Assembly (NCBI GenBank): GCA_938042245.1
Contig: CALIRO010000071.1
Location: forward strand, 1 to 48,672
Source: an uncultured Thermoguttaceae bacterium
GTDB taxonomy: Bacteria; Planctomycetota; Planctomycetia; Pirellulales; Thermoguttaceae
Length of the DNA stretch: 48,672 nucleotides
Direction: 5' to 3'
Shown here: piece after piece, positions 43,797 through 48,672 of the stretch
Position numbering within the stretch: the stretch's first letter is position 1
How the letters are laid out: each line of letters starts with the position of its first letter
Made by a program: the position numbers and the translations under genes
The notes under the pieces: generated by a model
The model's input: the letters and a program-made list of their open reading frames with translations, nothing else
Databases searched by the model: none
Told to the model about the DNA's origin: nothing

Positions 43797-44355
43797 AAGT
43801 ACCTCCTTCCCCTAAGAGACTCCTCTGCCAAAACCACCTTTCCTGACACGGTCTCCCTGAGGGCCTAGGAAAGCCTTTGAATGGTTCTAGTTCGCTACAG
43901 CCTCCAATAAGGTTTTTCATCCTCCCCGAAAGGCCAACCTGGACACAAAAAATATAAATCTGTTTCCCTATCGCCCCTCAATCCTTCTTTCCAGGCTTCC
44001 CCATGGTTTTCAAACCACAAAGAGCACCGCCATGTTACAAACAGGAACATTCCCCCTTCCGCCCAGAAGTGGACCAACGCATTCCTGCGAAGGCAGGAAT
44101 CCAGTTTTTGTGCTAGTTGATTGGTTCTAGACTGCCTATTGTGCAGAAGGGATGCCCAAAGATTTTCTTCGAATCAAGTAAGCAGCTTTTCCTTCGGCTG
44201 AAGTATTACCATTTTATATTTGAGGGTGTCCCGAAATGGAACAATCGTAACTCCTTGTTTTCAATGGTCTTCGGACATCCGAGCGTACGATTTTGCGGCA
44301 TGTAGGGCTGACAACATTGGCAAACTGCGGGATTTAATTCCCGGACGGCCAGACT
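43797..44355. other. long gap between rplI and dnaB with MITE copy 4
   Basis: Genes of this cluster are usually close together; here rplI and dnaB are 559 bp apart. The gap contains a diverged MITE-like copy (44044-44209) and otherwise no gene. The sequence just before dnaB holds only its ribosome binding site. Confidence 0.5.
44044..44209. mobile_element. MITE-like element, diverged copy 4
   Basis: The core ATTCCTGCGAAGGCAGGAAT-CCAG and the right end TCGGCTGAAGTATTAC match the family; the left end (GGAACATTCC near 44044) is weak. Total length of about 166 bp agrees with the other copies, so it is probably an older insertion. Confidence 0.45.
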
Positions 44356-45033
44356 TTATTTGGAAGAGGTCTTTTTTGGGGATTTTGTTTCCTGGCCTGT
44401 GGCCGGAGAACTCTTTGAGGTTTCGGCCTTTGGTGCTTTTTCGGTCTTTTGAGTTTTTTCGGGCTTTTCGGCGGCGGGTTTAGGGAGCTTTTCGGGCTTT
44501 TCCGATTTTTCTTCCCTCACCGAAGGCACCACCCAAACTTTCAGATCCGCTTCGATCTCCTGTCCCAAATGGATTTGGACCGTATAAAGCCCCAATTCTT
44601 TTAGGGGGCCTTTCAACCGCACTTGCTCTTCGGTAATGGAAAAGCCAAGTTCTTTCAAGGCAATAGCAATGTCATGGGCCCCGACCGAACCATACAGGTG
44701 GCCTTCCTCGTTGGCATTGGCTTCGATGGTAACGCTTTGTTTGGCCAATTGGGCAGCCAAATTGCGTAGCCCCGCCAGGCGACGCCGCTGGATTTCGGCC
44801 AAGCGAGCCTTATGTTTTTCTATCATCCGTTTGTGGTGTTCAGTGGCGATCGTGGCCAATCCCTGGGGAATCAGATAGTTATACGCATACCCCGGTTTTA
44901 CCCGTACGACGTCCCCCTGATCGCCCAGATGTTCTACCGGCTGAACCAAAAGTAACTCCACATGCCCTTTGCGGTTGCGCAACCGCTTTTCTCGATAAGG
45001 AGAATGGATTTCCGCACTTTTCGATTTGTTCAT
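44356..45033 (-). CDS. rplI: ribosomal protein bL9, with extended tails
   Basis: bL9 binds 23S rRNA at the base of the L1 stalk. The N-terminal RNA-binding domain is at about 27-75 (VELLLVQPVEHLGDQGDVV; VKPGYAYNYLIPQGLA), then the connecting helix and a C-terminal domain to about 172 (LYGSVGAHDIAIAL; LGLYTVQIHLGQEIEADLKVWV). At 225 residues it exceeds the usual 148. There are a 26-residue basic N-terminal extension and a 53-residue Lys/Glu/Pro/Thr-rich tail. AAGG lies 8 nt before the ATG. An internal GTG near the family start is possible but has a poorer site. It lies between ssb and dnaB; the rpsR gene often found here is missing. Confidence 0.95.
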   Translation of the reverse strand: MNKSKSAEIHSPYREKRLRNRKGHVELLLVQPVEHLGDQGDVVRVKPGYAYNYLIPQGLATIATEHHKRMIEKHKARLAEIQRRRLAGLRNLAAQLAKQSVTIEANANEEGHLYGSVGAHDIAIALKELGFSITEEQVRLKGPLKELGLYTVQIHLGQEIEADLKVWVVPSVREEKSEKPEKLPKPAAEKPEKTQKTEKAPKAETSKSSPATGQETKSPKKTSSK

Positions 45034-45212
45034 GGCTACGGCCTTTTGGAATCAATCCTACTGCCATTCAATCAGATTCTCGGAACAAATGCCTGGTATG
45101 GAAAACACCGCTTTGGATATAGCTCCGTCTGATCCGGTGGTATTTCGGGGCATTGATCCTCTAGCCCGTCTAACAAACTAGGTTCCCATGGAGAATGCTT
45201 CCCTGGGCCCTA

Positions 45213-45701
45213 TCAAAACGGCACATCATCCGGATAGGACTGGTCTGGAGGTGGTTCTTCATAGGTCGGTTCCGGTTCGTAGGTTGGTTCATAGCAGCGC
45301 TCTGGAGGAGGCGAAGGTTGGGCTTTGCCTGGGCCGACAGGCTGGCTGGGAGCGGATTCGGCTTCCCCAGCCCGGGCACCTAACAGTTGCATCCGTTCGC
45401 CCACCACGCGGAGCTTGGACCGCTTCTGCCCATCACTGGTAGTCCAGGTGTCCATTTTCAATCGGCCCTCGATCAACACCGGCGAACCTTTGGTGAGGTA
45501 TTCGCTGGCGATCTCAGCCTGCCGTTGCCAGAGCACAATATCCACAAAAACCGGTTCCTCCACCCATTCGCCCGAAGGGGTTTGCCGACGGTTGGACACC
45601 GCCAAACCAAACTCCACCACCGGAGTGCCGTTCGGAATATAGCGCAGTTCCGGATCCCGCGTGAGCCTCCCGACCAGAATCACCCGATTATAATTGGCCA
45701 T
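45213..45701 (-). CDS. ssb: single-stranded DNA-binding protein
   Basis: Covers single-stranded DNA in replication and repair. The OB-fold occupies residues 1-110 (NRVILVGRLTRDPELRY; FGLAVSNRR; VFVDIVLWQRQAEIASEYL; GSPVLIEGRLKMDTW). The linker is Pro/Glu/Tyr-rich, and the acidic tip ends DDVPF, the protein-interaction tail. Length is 162 residues. A TTG at 45707 is in frame, but GGAGGA lies 7 nt before the ATG at 45701, which is preferred. Translation from rpsF to ssb is separated by a 305-bp gap. Confidence 0.96.
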   Translation of the reverse strand: MANYNRVILVGRLTRDPELRYIPNGTPVVEFGLAVSNRRQTPSGEWVEEPVFVDIVLWQRQAEIASEYLTKGSPVLIEGRLKMDTWTTSDGQKRSKLRVVGERMQLLGARAGEAESAPSQPVGPGKAQPSPPPERCYEPTYEPEPTYEEPPPDQSYPDDVPF

Positions 45702-46006
45702 CCCCAATTCCTCCCACCATGCCCACCGGAAGCCCGCTAGCAGTATGCAGACAGTTTCTCCAGCCTTCTCCTGGTTTTTACGACCTTTTTCAGGCTACCA
45801 CATTAAATGGGGCTGCACAAGCTAGGATCTCCTAGCTCCTCATGCCCAGAGGGGAGCTGCAGCCAATACCCCTCCGCTTGGATTTCGAATCCCTGATCAC
45901 CAAATCCATGCCTTCCGAAAAAGCTCCTTAGAGCCTATTTTCTTCCAAGGCTTCTCCTGGTTCCCCCAGCAAACCGTCCCTGCCAGAGCAGGTTGAGGGA
46001 GCTCCA
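45702..46006. other. spacer between rpsF and ssb, no gene seen
   Basis: An unusually long 305-bp gap within a ribosomal-protein/ssb cluster. The sequence contains no open frame with a ribosome binding site other than the one for ssb. No rpsR copy is present. Confidence 0.5.
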
Positions 46007-46447
46007 TTAGTCTTCTTCCTCCTCTTCTTCCAAGTCCTCCAGATCCGAAAGGGCATCCACTTCAGGGAACTCTTCGGAGGCCGTAGGAACAGGAGTTTCT
46101 TCTGCTTTGGGCCGAGGTCCTCCCAAGGCATGCTGTACCAACGTGTCCACCAGGCGAGGATCCACCTTGATAACCATAAACCGTAAAATCGCCTCGTTGA
46201 GTCGACTGGCCTGGTGGAGCTCCTGCAAACGCGAGGAATCCACCCGAAAGTAGGTCAGCCAATACGCTCCCTTCCGATGGCCTTTGATCGGATAGGCTAA
46301 GCGGCGTTCTTCCCACAATCGGCTGACCAAGACCTCGCCGCCGGCCGACTCGATCATCTGGTTGATCTGCCGAGACAATACTTCCGGCTCTCGGGCGTAG
46401 CGAACCGGATCAAAAATAAATAACCCTTCGTACACATTCCGAGGCAA
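46007..46447 (-). CDS. rpsF: ribosomal protein bS6
   Basis: bS6 binds 16S rRNA with bS18 on the small-subunit platform. The fold is complete: YEGLFIFDP, the helix with INQMIESAGGEVLV, RLAYPIKGHRKGAYWLTYFR, and ILRFMVIKVD. After about residue 110 comes an acidic tail ending in a run of Glu and a final Asp. The start is TTG at 46447 with AAGGAGG 6 nt upstream; the nearest in-frame ATG would be after the first strand. bS18 (rpsR) is not next to it. Confidence 0.96.
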   Translation of the reverse strand: MPRNVYEGLFIFDPVRYAREPEVLSRQINQMIESAGGEVLVSRLWEERRLAYPIKGHRKGAYWLTYFRVDSSRLQELHQASRLNEAILRFMVIKVDPRLVDTLVQHALGGPRPKAEETPVPTASEEFPEVDALSDLEDLEEEEEED

Positions 46448-46552
46448 GATGTTCCTCCTTTTTATCCAAACGCGCTGTCTTATCTAAACTCCCTGTCCGA
46501 TGGACTGATCGGAGCTTGCTTGGCAGAGCCGCTATTGCCTTGAAGCACCGAT

Positions 46553-47116
46553 TCACGAACGATTATACAGATTCATGCTTTTTTCGATCCCTTCTCGGGC
46601 CCAGACCACTACGGCCTCCACCGCCCGCCCAATCGATTGTCGAATGATTGGCAGTTCTTCTGGGGTAAACCGGCTGAGAACAAACCCAGTGGCATCGACG
46701 CCTTTCGGCACGGGCCCGATGCCGATCCGTAACCGGGGAAACTGCTGGCTACCCAAGTGCTGGATGATGTTTTGCAACCCCTTTTGGCCTCCGGCGGACC
46801 CCTGGGGCCGAAGCCGAAGTTTCCCCAACGGAAGGTGAAAATCGTCGCAAATCACCAGCATTTCTTCCAGCGGCAATTGGTAAAAGCGGACCGCTGCTTG
46901 GACACTCAGGCCACTACAGTTCATGTAGGTGGTGGGCCGAAGCAGGAAAGCCCGCACTCCTTGGAGGTCGGCCTCCTGCCATAGCCCAGAGAACTGCGAT
47001 CGCTCCATTCCGAGGCCGTACCGGCTAGCCAATTCTTCCACCACCATAAACCCCACATTGTGCCGAGTCTCGGCGTAGCTGGCCCCTGGATTTCCTAACC
47101 CTACGATCAATTTCAC
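46553..47116 (-). CDS. pth: peptidyl-tRNA hydrolase
   Basis: Releases tRNA from peptidyl-tRNAs dropped by ribosomes. All active-site parts are present: LIVGLGNPGASYAETRHNVGF with the catalytic His (the motif spans residues 3-23; the key residues are Asn10, His20 and Asn21), the TTYMNCSG Asn, and CDDFHLPLGKLRLRPQGSAG with the Asp. Length is 187 residues. The start is GTG at 47116 with GAGG 7 nt upstream. It lies 109 bp after rplY and 105 bp before rpsF in one transcription direction. Confidence 0.97.
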   Translation of the reverse strand: MKLIVGLGNPGASYAETRHNVGFMVVEELASRYGLGMERSQFSGLWQEADLQGVRAFLLRPTTYMNCSGLSVQAAVRFYQLPLEEMLVICDDFHLPLGKLRLRPQGSAGGQKGLQNIIQHLGSQQFPRLRIGIGPVPKGVDATGFVLSRFTPEELPIIRQSIGRAVEAVVVWAREGIEKSMNLYNRS

Positions 47117-47225
47117 CGGCCTGCCTCAGCAGCTTCCCCAAGGCGATTCGGTTGGGTGCGGATGCCCCACTGCGGTCTTCGCCCAATCCCTCTGCTGCCC
47201 AATCCACCCACGAGCCAACCTGGAA

Positions 47226-47861
47226 TTATTCCTCTTCTTCGTTTTCCTCTTTTTCTGGTTTTCGGCCGATCAGTTCCGGCTCAGCCGAGGGAGCTGCTGG
47301 GGCCAGTTCCTCTTCGACGACCTCCTTGGCGGCTACACATTGTACGACAATCGTTTCAGGATCGTCCAGCAGTTTGGCACCGGCTGGCAGATCCACAGCC
47401 GCCAGGGTCAGCTCCTCATTCAGGCCTAACTGATGGATGGGGATATAGAGCTTCTCAGGAATTAGACTCACATCACACAACATCCGTACTTCATGGACTA
47501 ATTGTTCCAGCAGGCCTCCCTGTTTGACCCCAGGGGCCTCCCCCCGCAGCTCCAGCGGCACTCGCACTTCCACCATCTCGTGTTCGTGCACCCGGATAAA
47601 ATCCACATGTAAGATCTCCTGCCCATACGTATCCCACTGCAGTTCCCGGATGATAGCCCGCTCCTGCACAGCCCCTTTCAGTTGAACTACCCGACTGCCA
47701 TGACGGAGCACCGCCTGAAGTTGATCGGTTGGCACGGCCAGCCAGACTGTCTCCATCCCATGCCCATATAGGACTGCTGGCGTCTTGCCGGCTTTGCGGA
47801 GCGGACGCATCCGTCGTTTGCCTCGTTCGTTCCGGATTTCTACCGCCAAGTCTTCAGCCAT
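47226..47861 (-). CDS. rplY: ribosomal protein bL25, CTC type
   Basis: bL25 binds 5S rRNA; this is the long general-stress (CTC/TL5) form with an extra beta domain. Residues 1-95 form the 5S-binding domain (MAEDLAVEIRNERGKR; LRKAGKTPAVLYGHG; LHVDFIRV). About 96-185 form the second domain (VPLELRGEAPGVKQGGLLEQ; LDDPETIVVQCVAA). The tail is acidic. Length is 211 residues. The ATG at 47861 has AAGGGAG 12 nt upstream, a long spacing; the frame continues to 47951, but those residues are not family-like. First gene of the cluster. Confidence 0.95.
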   Translation of the reverse strand: MAEDLAVEIRNERGKRRMRPLRKAGKTPAVLYGHGMETVWLAVPTDQLQAVLRHGSRVVQLKGAVQERAIIRELQWDTYGQEILHVDFIRVHEHEMVEVRVPLELRGEAPGVKQGGLLEQLVHEVRMLCDVSLIPEKLYIPIHQLGLNEELTLAAVDLPAGAKLLDDPETIVVQCVAAKEVVEEELAPAAPSAEPELIGRKPEKEENEEEE

Positions 47862-48090
47862 AGGTTTTACATACTCCCTTAGGACTACCTTTAAAAATTT
47901 TGCTCGGCTTTCCCCAACCAGCCCAGACAGGAAAAGGTTGAGGAAAACCATCCCTTTCGGAGGCTTCTATCTTTTCTGGTTACATTCCACTGAAAAACCC
48001 TTATTTTGCCCTATATTTTTCCAAAAATCAATCCAGAGGCCCCCTTTGGGGCATTTTTAGCCTCTCTTGCTTTTAATTTTGCCTTAATCC

Positions 48091-48120
48091 ATTATAAAAT
48101 AACAACTTATGGTCCATCAA
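48091..48120 (-). promoter_or_regulatory. sigma70-like promoter for the rplY operon
   Basis: On the minus strand TTGATG (complement of 48115-48120) is followed after 18 nt by a perfect TATAAT (complement of 48091-48096). The surroundings are AT-rich. Transcription would start near 48084, giving a leader of about 220 nt before rplY. Confidence 0.55.
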
Positions 48121-48537
48121 AACCTACAATCCTAGATAATTCTCCTTCCTACCCCCCTTAGGCTATTCGATCAAATCGCCAACAGATGGGGTTCGGGGAG
48201 TGGGGTTCGGTGGAGTGACGCTACTGGTGTGGTGAGCTTGCCACCGGAGTGAAAAGCCAGCCACCGGGTATCTCTTATAACTGGATTTTCTGCAGGGGCT
48301 CTTTATCTATCCTGCCTATTCTGTGTATTTTATATACAAGCACTCTAGCTCCAAAATCCTCTCCCGGTTCATGCCCTAATGCCCAAATCCTGCAAAAGTC
48401 CAGAAGGCACCCCCCTGACTTACCCCCAGTTTTTGGCTTCGTCTAAAATTGCTTGCGTCAAGGCGGTAAGTGCTTGGAAGGCCGTCCGTTGCAGTCGGTA
48501 AACCATGTTCCGGCCAATCAAAAATAGCCCACAGGCC

Positions 48538-48672
48538 GGAAGGTGATGGTTGCGCCACCCCATCTTGCGCAGGTAATACTTCACGGAAGGTGATTGTTGC
48601 CCCACCCCAGGCCGGCCCGGTAATGCTTCATGGAAGGCGATTGTTGCTGCATCTCATCTTGGGCCGGTGATG
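48538..48672. repeat. 47-bp tandem repeat running off the window
   Basis: Units begin GGAAGGTGATGGTTGC at 48538, GGAAGGTGATTGTTGC at 48585 and GGAAGGCGATTGTTGC at 48632, exactly 47 bp apart. Each has a GTAATRCTTCA segment near its end. Units differ by several substitutions. It continues beyond the window edge, so the copy number is unknown. Confidence 0.85.

Larger units (their letters stand above)
47862..48672. other. promoter region and gene-free right end
   Basis: Upstream region of the rplY operon. Beyond the promoter at 48091-48120 nothing is supported until the tandem repeat at 48538. A leftward frame at 48420-48605 (ending ILDEAKNWG) is crossed by the repeat, whose period is not a multiple of three, and has no good ribosome binding site; it may be the tail of a decayed gene. 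Confidence 0.45.

Noticed and set aside
48420..48605. Leftward 61-codon frame at the right end
   Set aside because: Crossed by a 47-bp repeat that shifts frame between units, and no suitable start. It might be the tail of a broken gene.

Overview
The window looks like a chromosomal segment from a planctomycete, probably Pirellulales/Thermoguttaceae-like. This is an inference from gene content, not from any search. The indicators are a DUF1559 pilin-like protein with its own strong terminator, very large secreted multidomain proteins, a K+-dependent membrane pyrophosphatase, lipid A synthesis (LpxB, so an outer membrane), a Trm112-like protein, and the gene set rplY-pth-rpsF-ssb-rplI-dnaB. Genes are moderately GC-rich and separated by unusually long intergenic stretches that carry dispersed repeats.

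Layout. 1-5.9 kb: the first codons of a leftward gene, the sodium/proton pyrophosphatase hppA, a secreted Gly/Met-rich protein ending in a strong terminator, and an exported lipase-like hydrolase. 6.5-15.3 kb: a 1331-residue helical protein of unknown function, a SurA/PrsA-type prolyl isomerase, and (convergent) a 1157-residue exported protein combining a Ycf48-like propeller, a degenerate LmbE-like domain and a CBM9-like domain. 15.5-17.9 kb: a Trm112-like protein next to a Mu-like phage protease/scaffold gene and a truncated DUF935 portal gene. 18.2-25.3 kb: a 1376-residue secreted glycosidase-like protein, a RACo-type corrinoid-activation protein ([2Fe-2S] plus ASKHA domains) and an O-methyltransferase. 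25.3-33.4 kb: a PAP2-like exported protein, endonuclease III, YjbQ, NadD, a small unknown protein, an orphan histidine kinase, a lipoprotein and a coiled-coil protein. 33.4-37 kb: a long gene-poor stretch with tRNA-Arg(CCG), a decayed IS701-like transposase tail and lpxB. 37.2-42 kb: a zinc-ribbon membrane protein, an HD phosphohydrolase, comF and a DUF1559 protein. 42.3-48.1 kb: the leftward translation/replication cluster rplY-pth-rpsF-ssb-rplI-dnaB behind a recognisable sigma70-like promoter. The window ends in a 47-bp tandem repeat.

The most interesting signals are these. (1) comF is split into two frames, but a textbook -1 slippery heptamer (CCCTTTT, correctly phased), a 5-nt spacer and a strong hairpin sit exactly at the junction, and a -1 shift restores a CxxC zinc pair. 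(2) A family of about 160-bp MITE-like elements with matching terminal inverted repeats occurs in three clear copies and one diverged copy, the last inside the rplI-dnaB interval. (3) A Mu-like head-gene remnant may contain a nested scaffold start. (4) A dispersed palindromic repeat appears both between genes and in frame inside the RACo gene. (5) Several multidomain proteins have unusual architectures.
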